A DNA stretch of 64,000 bases from Candidatus Omnitrophota bacterium (GTDB lineage: Bacteria; Hinthialibacterota; Hinthialibacteria; Hinthialibacterales; Hinthialibacteraceae), in contig JABLXU010000021.1 of the NCBI GenBank assembly GCA_013177805.1, positions 1-64,000 of the forward strand, in the 5' to 3' direction. The translations under genes and the position numbers were made by a program. The notes beneath the pieces were generated by a model. It was not told the origin of the DNA and made no database searches. It worked only from the letters and a program-made list of their open reading frames with translations. Numbering within the stretch: the stretch's first letter is position 1; every line of letters starts with the position of its first letter. Shown piece by piece: positions 37,905 through 46,525 of the stretch.

Positions 37905-39299
37905 ATGAGACGAACCAAAATCCTCTGTACAATTGGGCCGGCTTCCAAATCCCCCGAGATCCTGCGCCACATGGTGGAGAGCGGCATGAATGCCGTCCGT
38001 GTCAACACCAGTCATGGCGCGTTCGATGATTACCGGGAAATCATTCAGACAGTCCGGTCCCTGGCGGATATCCCCATCGTGATGGATACCCAGGGACCTA
38101 AAATCCGTCTGCGCATGACCGCCAGTTTGCGGGCTGTCACAGGCAACACCATCCGCATTGGCTTTGATCCCCGGGATGAATTCTACTTGGACGCCGATGT
38201 TTACGATGCTCTCCAGCCCGGCGACCGGGTGTTGCTGGATGACGGCGCGTTCGAGGCGGTGATCGAGGAAGTCAAGGACCGGGCCATCCGGATCCGCTTT
38301 AATAACGGTGGGCATCTCATTAGTGGACGGGCGGTCAACTTCCCCAAGAAGCCGCTGCCGCTTCCTCCCCTGACGGCCAAGGATATGCAAAGCCTGGTCT
38401 TCGCGCGCGAGATGAATGTGGATTTCATCGGCCTCTCCTTTACCCGGGGCAAGGAAGATATACTGGCCTGCCGCCGCCACCTGGGGGACGATACCATCAA
38501 AATCATCGCCAAGATCGAGAACCAGCAGGGCATCGACAATTTCGAGGAAATCCTCGAATACGCCGACGGCGTAATGATCGCGCGCGGCGACATGGGCGTG
38601 GAACTGGCCCCGGAAGAAGTGCCCATCATCCAAAAACGGCTGATTCGCGAATGCAACGCCCATAACAAACTGGTGATCACCGCCACCCAGATGTTGCAAT
38701 CCATGATCTTCAATCCCAGCCCCACGCGGGCGGAAATCTCCGATGTGGCCAATGCGATTCTGGACGGATCGGATATGGTTATGCTCTCGGGCGAAACCGC
38801 TACCGGCAAGTACCCCGTGAAGACTGTGCAGATGATGTCCCGCATTGCCCAGTACGCCGAAAAATTCGTGCATATCCACAACCGTCCCCTCAAAGCGGGC
38901 GATGTGGAGCGGGCTATCTGCGATTCCATCGAAACGCTCTGCGAAGCCGCCCATGTGACCAAGATCGTCTCCGTGACCCGCCGCGGCAACACCGCGAAAC
39001 TCATTTCCCGCTTACGCCTCCAGCCGGAAATCCTGGCGCTGACCTCCCAAGAGAAAACCTTCCGCGAACTACACATGTATTATGGAATTCATCCCATTAT
39101 GTATCCCAACCTGCCCGGCTCGATCCGCACCGCCACGGCCGGCATGTTTCTCTACGAAAAGGGGCTGATTCAAGAGGACGACTTAGTTCTTTTCGCCTCG
39201 GGGGAATACAATCCCCGGGGCCGCACCACCAACACCATCCAGGTTTTACGCATGCGGGAACTCCTCGAGTATTGTCAGACCTTCGGAATTCCGCAGTGA
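37905..39299 (+). CDS. pyk: Pyruvate kinase
   Basis: 464 residues. Start MRRTKILCTIGPASKSP, substrate-site region MNAVRVNTSHG (Thr instead of the usual Phe in the NFSHG motif), MDTQGPKIRLR, catalytic KIENQQGIDNF, GVMIARGDMGVEL with the signature lysine/glutamate site, and TATQMLQSMI. The C-terminal domain (MSRIAQYAEKF onward) is complete. It makes ATP and pyruvate from phosphoenolpyruvate, the end of glycolysis, and pairs functionally with the glucan phosphorylase before it. Confidence 0.96.
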   Translation: MRRTKILCTIGPASKSPEILRHMVESGMNAVRVNTSHGAFDDYREIIQTVRSLADIPIVMDTQGPKIRLRMTASLRAVTGNTIRIGFDPRDEFYLDADVYDALQPGDRVLLDDGAFEAVIEEVKDRAIRIRFNNGGHLISGRAVNFPKKPLPLPPLTAKDMQSLVFAREMNVDFIGLSFTRGKEDILACRRHLGDDTIKIIAKIENQQGIDNFEEILEYADGVMIARGDMGVELAPEEVPIIQKRLIRECNAHNKLVITATQMLQSMIFNPSPTRAEISDVANAILDGSDMVMLSGETATGKYPVKTVQMMSRIAQYAEKFVHIHNRPLKAGDVERAICDSIETLCEAAHVTKIVSVTRRGNTAKLISRLRLQPEILALTSQEKTFRELHMYYGIHPIMYPNLPGSIRTATAGMFLYEKGLIQEDDLVLFASGEYNPRGRTTNTIQVLRMRELLEYCQTFGIPQ

Positions 39300-39359
39300 G
39301 AAAGAGAAAGATCCTATGGAAGGGATTGGATCTCAGAGGAGTCCAGCTTGGAGGTGATT

Positions 39360-39632
39360 ATGGCACTAGCGAATGAAGATCTCACGGCACCATCGGTAGT
39401 TCCCCGAGTCGATCGGTCCGGTATGCGCGTGAGAACGGAACTGAATGACTCCAGTGGGTGGAAAATCATGACAACCATTTCGGGTGTGGAGTTTTCCATC
39501 TGTTACTCACGACGCGTTACGGCCGAGATTGATGGGATCTCTGTAAATCTGATCGGACTGGAGGATCGGAAGATCAACAAACAGACCAGCGGCCGGAACA
39601 AAGACTTGAACGATTTGGAGCCACTGCCCTAG
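39360..39632 (+). CDS. Small hypothetical protein
   Basis: 90 residues. The start is chosen by an excellent ribosome binding site: GGAGGTGAT lies directly before the ATG at 39360. The protein begins MALANEDLTAPSVVPRVD, has a central beta-like stretch (WKIMTTISGVEFSICYS) and ends in a polar Lys/Asn-rich tail. No family was recognised. It begins 60 bases after pyk on the same strand. Confidence 0.5.
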   Translation: MALANEDLTAPSVVPRVDRSGMRVRTELNDSSGWKIMTTISGVEFSICYSRRVTAEIDGISVNLIGLEDRKINKQTSGRNKDLNDLEPLP

Positions 39633-39746
39633 CCGGGAACGAACGGCATTCTCGTTTGTTACCGGATTTGTCACGATTTACACGAATGCGGAAATTTTTC
39701 AGGGCGATATTCGGAGTGTGAGTGTGCATGGGAAAACTGATTGATT

Positions 39747-39778
39747 CCTTCTCCCTTGAGAGAGGATCAGGGTGAGGG
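39747..39778. repeat. Dispersed palindromic intergenic repeat (copy 1)
   Basis: CCTTCTCCCTTGAGAGAGG followed by ATCAGGGTGAGGG. Related copies lie at 42577 and 62271 in this window, all outside genes. Confidence 0.7.
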
Positions 39779-39850
39779 CTGAAAATAATAAATCCCTCCT
39801 TTATCTGCAACGAGTACAGGATTGCCGCATTTCCATATGGACTTCCGCCT

Positions 39851-39879
39851 TTGCTTTTCCGTATCTCCTAAGGTAAAAT
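39851..39879 (+). promoter_or_regulatory. Sigma-70-type promoter of the arsR-zntA operon
   Basis: TTGCTT at 39851-39856, a 17-bp spacer, and TAAAAT at 39874-39879. The operator palindrome starts 10 bases downstream, where transcription would begin. Confidence 0.65.
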
Positions 39880-39888
39880 CATCCATAC

Positions 39889-39914
39889 AACGATTGAATA
39901 TATGTTCAATCGTT
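39889..39914 (+). promoter_or_regulatory. ArsR/SmtB-type operator
   Basis: Perfect inverted repeat AACGATTGAA - TATATG - TTCAATCGTT covering the predicted transcription start. Its form (arms ending TTGAA/TTCAA around an AT-rich centre) resembles SmtB/CadC/ZiaR operators. It should bind the repressor encoded 25 bases downstream. Confidence 0.85.
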
Positions 39915-39939
39915 ATTCATATGAAACGGAGGACTTGCC

Positions 39940-40341
39940 ATGAACCAGGTTCTCTCCTCCAAAAACGGCGCGCGGGATGTGTGCGAGGTGGTCTTTATCG
40001 ACCACCAGAAAGTGGAACGCGTGCGCCAAGCGTTGCCTAGCCTGGATGTCTTCTCTTATCTGGCCTATACCTTCAAGGCGCTGGGAGATCCCACCCGCGT
40101 TAAGATGCTCTATGCCTTGTCTAAGGAAGAACTGTGCGTTTGCGACATGGCGGCTTTGTTTGGTGTGACGCGCTCGGCTATCTCGCACCAACTCCGCACT
40201 TTGCGTAATTTGCGGCTGGTCAAGTACCGGCGCGATGGCAAGGTAGTGTATTACTCGTTGGACGATGACCACGTGACCCGTTTTTTGCGGGACGGCATGG
40301 ATCATGTCCGTGAGTACGTTTTAAACGACCAGCGCCTCTAG
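39940..40341 (+). CDS. ArsR/SmtB-family metal-responsive repressor (CadC/ZiaR-like)
   Basis: 133 residues. Helix alpha-3 motif ELCVCDMAALFGV (Cys pair as in CadC) and DNA-recognition helix TRSAISHQLRTLRNL. The alpha-5 site has DDDHVTRFLRDGMDHVREYV, keeping the Asp, His, His and Glu pattern of the SmtB zinc site; the N-terminal Cys in RDVCEVV may complete the alpha-3N site. It should dissociate from DNA when Zn, Cd or Pb binds. It is cotranscribed with the ATPase gene that begins 12 bases later. Confidence 0.93.
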   Translation: MNQVLSSKNGARDVCEVVFIDHQKVERVRQALPSLDVFSYLAYTFKALGDPTRVKMLYALSKEELCVCDMAALFGVTRSAISHQLRTLRNLRLVKYRRDGKVVYYSLDDDHVTRFLRDGMDHVREYVLNDQRL

Positions 40342-40353
40342 GAGCATCGGATT

Positions 40354-42492
40354 ATGGAGAATTCATGCAAACGCCTGACTCTTCACGTGCAAGGATTGGA
40401 TTGTCCCAATGAAGAAAAACTCCTGCGCAAGGCGTTTCAAGGCCGCGAGGGTGTCCGGCCCTTGGCGTTCGATCTGATCCAGGGACGCATGACCGTGGAG
40501 TATGATCCCGCGCGGGTCCAGGAAGAAGAGATCCATGGCTGGATCGCCTCGACTGGCATGAAGACCTCCAGGCCCCAATTCAATCCTCCTCGTTCTCCCT
40601 ATTCAGGTGGGGTGTTCGGACAGGGGATTCTGCGCGAATCCCCCCTGCTTCTGGTAGCCGCCGGTTTGTTGTTATTGTCCTTTGGTTCATGGGTGTCCGG
40701 AACTCCGGAATGGATTACCGAAACCGTTCTAGCCGGAGTACTGGTGAGTTCCGCCTGGAAACTGGCCCCCAAGGTTTGGATGGGATTTCGCGCCCTGCGC
40801 TTCGATATGCATGTGCTTATGGCCATCGCCGTGGCTGGAGCGATCGGCTTGGGAGAATGGTCTGAAGCGGCAATTGTGGCTTTTCTCTTCGCCCTGTCCC
40901 AGGAGTTGGAAAAATTCAGCATCGGCCGCGCGCAAAGCGCCATTGAAAGCCTCATCGCTCTTTCCCCCGCCACAGCCGATGTCATCCGGGATTCTGGAAT
41001 TGAAAACCATCCCGTGGAAGACGTGTTACCCGGAGAGCGCATCCTGGTGCGGCCCGGTGCCCGGATTGCCCTGGATGGCAAAGTCATGCGTGGCTCCTCC
41101 TACGTGAATGAAGCGCCGATTACCGGCGAATCGGTTCCCGTCCCGAAAGGAGAGGGCAGCACCGTATATGCGGGATCTCTAAACCAGGATGGCTCGCTCG
41201 AAATACAGGTGGACAAGCGCGCGCACGAAAGCACCCTCGCGCGGGTAATCGAACTGGTCGATAACGCCCGTACCCGCCGCGCCCCCGTGGAACATTTGGT
41301 GGACCGCTTCGCCCGGGTCTACACGCCAGCCGTCATCGCCCTGGCGGTTGTGCTGGCGCTAGCGCCTCCCCTCCTGGGAGGTTTATGGCCGGATTGGATC
41401 TACCGGGCTATGGCTCTGCTGCTGATCTCGTGTCCCTGCGCGTTGGTGATTTCCACGCCGGTTTCTCTGATCTGCGCGCTGACCTCGGCGGCCCGGAACG
41501 GAATTCTGATCAAGGGCGGGGCTTATCTGGAAGAAACCAGCCGCACCCGGGTAGTGGCCTTTGACAAAACCGGCACTTTGACCTCCGGCCGCTTGCGGGT
41601 CGCCCATGTCGTGGCGCTGAATGGCCAGCCCATGGAGGATGTGATCCGCCTGGCGGCGGCTGTCGAACATCATTCCCAACATCCCTTGGCCCGGGCGGTC
41701 GGAGCCTATGCGGAAACTTCTTGCCGGCGCGGGGTTCCCGAAGCCCGGGATTTTATCAGCTTCCCCGGCCGGGGTGCGATGGCCGAGGTGGAAGGCCGGC
41801 GGATTCTGGTCGGCAATCACCGCTTTTTCCACGAAAAGGGCTTTTGTTCCGAAGAAATGCACGAACGGATGGTGCTGCATGAGCAGGATGAACGGATCGC
41901 GGTTGGTGTGGCCGCTGATGGCATTCCCCTTGGCGCCATCCTGATCGAAGACACCGTGCGCCCCGAAGCGGCCGCTTGTGTGCGAGCGCTAAAGAATTTG
42001 AATATCAGCCGGGTGATCCTCTTATCCGGGGATAACGCGGGAACTGCCCGGAAAATCGCGGACGATGTGGGAATCGAGGAGGTTCACGCGGAACTGCTGC
42101 CCCAGGACAAGGCCAGCCTGATCGAAGAGTTGGCACGCCAGGAAGGCCATGTACTGATGGCCGGGGACGGTGTGAACGACGCGCCCGCCCTGGCTGCCGC
42201 CACGGTAGGAATCGCCATGGGCGCGATCGGCGCGGATGTGGCTCTCGAAACCGCTCCGGTGGCCCTGATGAACGATGATCTTGGCAAAATCCCCTGGCTG
42301 ATCTGCCACAGCCGCCGCACCGTGCGGATCATCGGCTGGAACATCGGTCTCGCCTTGGGAATGAAGATGTTTTTTGTTCTGATGGCGATTCTCGGATGGG
42401 CGACCTTATGGATGGCGATCCTGGCCGACATGGGGACCTCACTGCTGGTGACCTTCAATGGCATGCGGTTGCTTAAAGGGAAAACGGCGTGA
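40354..42492 (+). CDS. zntA: Zn/Cd/Pb-exporting P-type ATPase (P1B-2)
   Basis: 712 residues. The N-terminal metal-binding domain (~1-75) has GLDCPNEE, a variant with one Cys instead of CxxC. Eight membrane helices, the transport motif SCPCALVIS, phosphorylation site DKTGTLT, HP motif HHSQHPLARA, and GDGVNDAPAL are present. The last helices contain ILADMGTSLLV with the Asp typical of the Zn(II) group. It exports Zn, Cd or Pb across the inner membrane. GGAG lies eight nt before the ATG. Together with the repressor and operator it forms a self-contained resistance unit. Confidence 0.95.
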   Translation: MENSCKRLTLHVQGLDCPNEEKLLRKAFQGREGVRPLAFDLIQGRMTVEYDPARVQEEEIHGWIASTGMKTSRPQFNPPRSPYSGGVFGQGILRESPLLLVAAGLLLLSFGSWVSGTPEWITETVLAGVLVSSAWKLAPKVWMGFRALRFDMHVLMAIAVAGAIGLGEWSEAAIVAFLFALSQELEKFSIGRAQSAIESLIALSPATADVIRDSGIENHPVEDVLPGERILVRPGARIALDGKVMRGSSYVNEAPITGESVPVPKGEGSTVYAGSLNQDGSLEIQVDKRAHESTLARVIELVDNARTRRAPVEHLVDRFARVYTPAVIALAVVLALAPPLLGGLWPDWIYRAMALLLISCPCALVISTPVSLICALTSAARNGILIKGGAYLEETSRTRVVAFDKTGTLTSGRLRVAHVVALNGQPMEDVIRLAAAVEHHSQHPLARAVGAYAETSCRRGVPEARDFISFPGRGAMAEVEGRRILVGNHRFFHEKGFCSEEMHERMVLHEQDERIAVGVAADGIPLGAILIEDTVRPEAAACVRALKNLNISRVILLSGDNAGTARKIADDVGIEEVHAELLPQDKASLIEELARQEGHVLMAGDGVNDAPALAAATVGIAMGAIGADVALETAPVALMNDDLGKIPWLICHSRRTVRIIGWNIGLALGMKMFFVLMAILGWATLWMAILADMGTSLLVTFNGMRLLKGKTA

Positions 42493-42576
42493 GAGTTTAG
42501 TATTCATTTCCCCGCGCAATGTTCTTTTTCAATGCTTTATTCGTGGCATGAACAGGAATGAGCCTACGAACAGATT

Positions 42577-42609
42577 CCCTCTCCCTCTGGGAGACGACAG
42601 GATGAGAGA
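42577..42609. repeat. Dispersed palindromic intergenic repeat (copy 2)
   Basis: CCCTCTCCCTCTGGGAGACG followed by a decayed GATGAGAG; the left arm is the same as in the copy at 62271. Confidence 0.65.
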
Positions 42610-42738
42610 ATGCAGGAAAGAAAGTCGTTCTTTTTACGCAATCCCGCAAATGGCATGATAGTTATTTTATTATCTATTATGGATCTTGTCTGCATACTGG
42701 GGAGAATCAATAATTATATTTTTATTATAAGATTTTCC

Positions 42739-42776
42739 TTGAAATTTCCTCCATAGCTATGCTAGAATTTAGCTAA
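42739..42776 (+). promoter_or_regulatory. Promoter with two embedded TAGCTA palindromes, upstream of the ArsR-family gene
   Basis: TTGAAA (42739-42744), 18-bp spacer, TAGAAT (42763-42768). ATAGCTAT (42753-42760) lies inside the spacer and TTAGCTAA (42769-42776) directly follows the -10, so a bound protein would block RNA polymerase. This fits autorepression by the gene that follows. Confidence 0.6.
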
Positions 42777-42803
42777 TATAACATCCAGCCACGGCATAAT
42801 AAT

Positions 42804-43142
42804 ATGAACATGCATGATGAACTCGCCAACCAGGAATTCCGCGAAATGCTGGCCGAACGTATTCGGGCGTTAGGGGATCCAACTCGTATCCTTTTGTTAC
42901 ATGAACTGATGAAGGGAGAGAAATGTGTCCATGAACTGGCTGATATCGTGGGGAAAAGTCAAGCGACGGTGTCCAAGCACTTGGCGATCCTGCACCGGCA
43001 CGGTTTTTTGCAGCATAGGCGGGAAGGGGTGCAAACTTTTTACCGGATCGGCAATTCTAGTATGCAAACATTTTGTGAATTGATGTGTGAATCCCTCAAA
43101 AAACACCTCAGCAACATGGCCAAGGTCGGTGCGTCCGAATAA
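42804..43142 (+). CDS. ArsR-family transcriptional regulator at the head of the cytochrome locus
   Basis: 112 residues, winged helix. RALGDPTRILLLHEL is the family signature; recognition helix SQATVSKHLAILHRHGFL. Cysteines are Cys41 (helix alpha-3, EKCVHELAD) and Cys91/Cys95 near the C-terminus (FCELMCESL). This placement would allow a thiol switch or metal binding, but the sensory ligand is not determined. It is convergent with the cytochrome operon that ends at 43170, and its promoter carries the box shared by the cytochrome units, so it is the best candidate for their regulator. Confidence 0.88.
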   Translation: MNMHDELANQEFREMLAERIRALGDPTRILLLHELMKGEKCVHELADIVGKSQATVSKHLAILHRHGFLQHRREGVQTFYRIGNSSMQTFCELMCESLKKHLSNMAKVGASE

Positions 43143-43169
43143 TTCGGGCGGAACTATGCCTCTCTCCCT

Positions 43170-44324
43170 TCATGACCCACCGAATCCCTTTTCCTTCGTG
43201 TATTTCCGGTCATCGTCGTGACATGCCGCGCATGAATAGGCAACTCCGCCGGCTTTGGGAATCAGGTTGCCATTGGATTCTTCCATCGAACCCTCATGAC
43301 ACACCACGCATTCCGCCTGACGATGGACCTCATCCAGGGCCACGCCGGTGACGGTGTGGTCGAACGTTTCCGCTTTCCATCCTTCGATGTGGCAGTTCGT
43401 GCAACGGTTGTCCAGTTTCCGCAGATTACCCCGCTGGATGTGGCAATCCAGGCAGTGCAGGCGGTCATGGTAGATCTTCAGGGGCCATCCGCTGGCGGCG
43501 TGATTGAACACATCGTTAGGATCCCGCCCATGGCAATGCTCACACGTGTCGTTTTCATGGCAAACAAAACAATGATCGTGCATAGCCTCCGGAGTCAGAT
43601 TGCCCATGGGCTTCAGCTCGGCGGCGTATTGGTCATGACACGCTTCACACCCCTGTTGCTGGTGGCAATCACCGCAGTTGCGGTCGTACTTATACGCGTG
43701 CGTTTTGTGATGAAAGGGCACTTGGTCGTTTTCTTCGTAATTCGTATTGTAAATAATCAAATCCCGCATTCGGACTGGTGGGTAATGCTTGGTTTCGGAG
43801 GGGGAGACCGCCGTGCCGTGGAGCGGACCGCCGGATTTCTTCTCGTGGCAGATCACGCAGTCGGTGTTCCGGTCCCATTGGGTGTGGCAGCCGACGCATT
43901 GCCGGTGATACGCCCCTTTAAGGCCCGGCTGGGCGATGTTCTCGTGAATGATATCCACGGGATGACAGCTTTTACACGAAGCGGGAATGGCGCCCTTTTC
44001 GTTATAATGATGGCACATCTGGCACCCTTCGACCGTGCTGGACATGTGGGCGTGCGTCGCGTGGTTGAAGCGTACCGGCACGTATAGATCCTCCACTGCC
44101 TTCAATTCGTCCAGAATCACCACGTCAGGTCCCTGGGTGGCCAAGGGCACATAGGCCCCTTTGGGCCGGGGACATGGCTGCAAACAGGGATTTTCCGAGG
44201 TTGGATGAAGACAAGTATGGCATTGTGCGCAGTCCACGATGGGATGTTCCTCAGCGGCCGCGATTCCGGCGAGGGGAATGATAAAGAGCGCAATGGATAT
44301 CCAAAAGCGGGATGAATGATTCAT
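43170..44324 (-). CDS. 13-heme periplasmic cytochrome c
   Basis: 384 residues with a signal peptide ending near residue 24 (LAGIAAAEE). Thirteen CxxCH motifs run from CAQCH (residue 32) to CAACH near the end, several in close pairs as in CGDCHQQQGCEACH and CFVCHENDTCEHCH. Right after the first heme there are extra cysteines at 38, 47 and 51 (CHTCLHPTSENPCLQPCP) not used by heme motifs. It is the last gene of a three-gene minus-strand operon after the CbcL-like and HybA-HybB-like proteins, so it probably takes electrons from, or gives them to, that quinone-linked complex in the periplasm. Confidence 0.92.
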   Translation of the reverse strand: MNHSSRFWISIALFIIPLAGIAAAEEHPIVDCAQCHTCLHPTSENPCLQPCPRPKGAYVPLATQGPDVVILDELKAVEDLYVPVRFNHATHAHMSSTVEGCQMCHHYNEKGAIPASCKSCHPVDIIHENIAQPGLKGAYHRQCVGCHTQWDRNTDCVICHEKKSGGPLHGTAVSPSETKHYPPVRMRDLIIYNTNYEENDQVPFHHKTHAYKYDRNCGDCHQQQGCEACHDQYAAELKPMGNLTPEAMHDHCFVCHENDTCEHCHGRDPNDVFNHAASGWPLKIYHDRLHCLDCHIQRGNLRKLDNRCTNCHIEGWKAETFDHTVTGVALDEVHRQAECVVCHEGSMEESNGNLIPKAGGVAYSCAACHDDDRKYTKEKGFGGS

Positions 44325-44344
44325 TATGATTTATCCTCTCGCGA

Positions 44345-46459
44345 TCAAGATTCCTTCTCTTCCATCGTGGGAATAATGGGGAACACCGTCACCATGATCC
44401 GGTACACTAACATCAGTCCAGCAATTAATCCCAACGTCACCACGATTTCACCCCAGCTGGGGAAATAGGCCGTGACTTTATACACCGGCGTATACGCCGT
44501 AATGAATACGTTGATCCGGTTGAACGCCACGCCGATCACCACGAGGGCGGACGCGATAAACAGCAGCCCAGGATTCTTTCTTACTCCTTTCATCAGGAAC
44601 ATCCCCAGAGGGATGAGTACGCCGATCAACATCTCCGCCATAAACATGTAGGATTGCACGCTGCCGTCGAACAGGTACTTGCCCGCCTCGCGGATGGTGA
44701 TATCCCCCAACTTGGTGGCGAAATAGGCGGCCAGGAAAATGGCGATCGACTTGCTCAAAGGGCTGAGAATATGCATCTCCGGCTTTTGGTTGAAGATTCG
44801 CGAGGCGATCATCGACTCGAAGATGACCATTGGAAATCCGACGCAAAACGCCGTAAGCAAAAAGAGCAGGGGCAGGATCGGGGTGTACCAGAGGGGATGC
44901 ATCTTGTAGGGGGCGATCAGCATCAGCGCGCCCAGAGAGGATTGATGCAGGAATGACAGCACCACCCCCGCGATTACGATCACCGGCAAAATCCGGAATA
45001 AATACCGTTCTGCCAACCCCAGCACTCCTTCCACCATGCCGTTGAACCGTGAGAGGATCCCGGGCAGATTCACCTGGCCTTTGAACCGCTCCACCACGAT
45101 GGGCACAAACTCAAGGTACAGCACCGTAAGGTAGGCCATGACGCACATACCCACCTCGAAAAGCACCGAGTGGCCGGACCACATGGACGGCATCATGGGA
45201 TGCCAGATGTTGTAGTACCGCCCGAGATCCACCAGCAGGCCAAAGACCACGAAGGTATACCCCAGTAACGCGGTCAACAGGGCGGGCCGCACAATCGGTT
45301 CGTAATGCTTGCGGTGGAAGATATGAGCCAGCGCCGCGGTGGTGTAACCCCCAGCGGCCAAGGCCACGCCCGTGGCCACATCTACTGCGATCCACAATCC
45401 CCAGGGATATTGGTCATTCAGGTTGGTCACCGCTCCAATTCCGAACAGAAAACGGTATACGGCCACGCTGAGACCCATGAAAATGAATCCCAACAACAAC
45501 AAAACGCCAGGGGTGATCAATTTCTTGCCCATCGGCGCCGCCTTGGAGGGATTGTATTTCAAAGGAACTTTCGGCAGATGTTCGTCTTGGTTTTGTTCAC
45601 CGTACAACCAGGAAATCATGCCCAGAATGGAGAAAAGGGCAACCGGCGGGATGAAATAGTTGAAGATCCCATGCTGCAATCCTTCCGTGAGCCGGGGTGG
45701 CGCGGTTTCTCCCAAAACGGGCAGGCCGATCTCCTCAAACGGCTTGCTGGAGATATAAAGCCACGAGGTGCCGCCCGCTTCGTGCTCGCCATAAACATGG
45801 GGGACGTATTTCTGAGGATTTTTGGCGATTTTCTGCTTTGCGAGTTCCAGCAGATCTTTTCGCTTGCCGAAGGTCAGGCATTGGGGCGGGCAGATTTCCA
45901 CGCAGGCGGGGACGCCACCCTCCTGGGAAATGCGTTCGTAACATAACGTGCATTTCTGGACCTTAGGCGTGAGGGGATTGTCGTATTCATAAGCCGGGAT
46001 CTGAAATGGGCAGGCCACCATGCAATAGCGGCACCCCATGCACCGGTCCGCATTGTAAACCACTGCTCCCGTCGCGGTTTTGGTGAAGGCGGTGACCAGG
46101 CAGGCCGAATAGCACGCCGGATGATTGCAATGAAAACATTGAAACTTCACCCACAGCGGGCGTCCGCCTTCTTCCGGGCCGGGATATTCATTGACAATGG
46201 TGTAATGCCCGGCGTCCGGACGCCGATGTTTCTCAAAAACCGACTTATCCTCGAACGTCTCCAAAGGCTGCATGGGCAGGTGGTTGGCTTGGTTGCAGGC
46301 CCATTCGCATTTGCGGCAGCCGATGCATTCGGTGACATCCGTCAACACGCCATAATACTCGGCGGCGGTTTCTTCCGGATCGGCGGCCGCGCTTGATGCG
46401 GCGGGAATTCCGGTGGTTCCAATGGAAGCCACAGTGGCTAGAAAATTCCGGCGGTCCAT
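44345..46459 (-). CDS. HybA-HybB-like fusion: 4x[4Fe-4S] ferredoxin plus NrfD/HybB quinol membrane subunit
   Basis: 704 residues from the ATG at 46459 (GGAG six nt upstream); a GTG 12 bases earlier is possible. The N-terminus MDRRNFLATVASIG is a twin-arginine signal. Four Cys clusters for [4Fe-4S] centres follow: CIGCRKCEWAC, CFHCNHPACYSAC, CMGCRYCMVAC, and CTLC...CVEIC. A membrane helix at ~265-285 and then 8-9 helices (~330-700) resemble HybB/NrfD (YPWGLWIAVDVATGVALAAG). In most complexes these are two proteins. It should exchange electrons between the quinone pool and periplasmic cytochromes, coupled to the 13-heme and c/b cytochromes of this operon. Confidence 0.92.
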   Translation of the reverse strand: MDRRNFLATVASIGTTGIPAASSAAADPEETAAEYYGVLTDVTECIGCRKCEWACNQANHLPMQPLETFEDKSVFEKHRRPDAGHYTIVNEYPGPEEGGRPLWVKFQCFHCNHPACYSACLVTAFTKTATGAVVYNADRCMGCRYCMVACPFQIPAYEYDNPLTPKVQKCTLCYERISQEGGVPACVEICPPQCLTFGKRKDLLELAKQKIAKNPQKYVPHVYGEHEAGGTSWLYISSKPFEEIGLPVLGETAPPRLTEGLQHGIFNYFIPPVALFSILGMISWLYGEQNQDEHLPKVPLKYNPSKAAPMGKKLITPGVLLLLGFIFMGLSVAVYRFLFGIGAVTNLNDQYPWGLWIAVDVATGVALAAGGYTTAALAHIFHRKHYEPIVRPALLTALLGYTFVVFGLLVDLGRYYNIWHPMMPSMWSGHSVLFEVGMCVMAYLTVLYLEFVPIVVERFKGQVNLPGILSRFNGMVEGVLGLAERYLFRILPVIVIAGVVLSFLHQSSLGALMLIAPYKMHPLWYTPILPLLFLLTAFCVGFPMVIFESMIASRIFNQKPEMHILSPLSKSIAIFLAAYFATKLGDITIREAGKYLFDGSVQSYMFMAEMLIGVLIPLGMFLMKGVRKNPGLLFIASALVVIGVAFNRINVFITAYTPVYKVTAYFPSWGEIVVTLGLIAGLMLVYRIMVTVFPIIPTMEEKES

Positions 46460-46525
46460 GATGTTCTCCACTCGATAAATCGTGAGATGAAACTCCTAGT
46501 GGGGTGAATGGTACCAGGCCGCGTA

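Larger units (their letters stand above)
39633..39939. other. Intergenic region: dispersed repeat and regulatory region of the zinc module
   Basis: About 307 bases without a gene. It contains a CCCTCTCCC...GGGTGAGGG-type repeat near 39747-39778 and, at its right end, the promoter and operator described separately. Confidence 0.7.
42493..42803. other. Intergenic region with repeat and regulator promoter
   Basis: About 310 AT-rich bases. It holds a dispersed repeat copy (42577-42609) and the promoter/operator of the ArsR-family gene at 42804. A short frame crossing it (42458-42658) is not supported. Confidence 0.6.
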
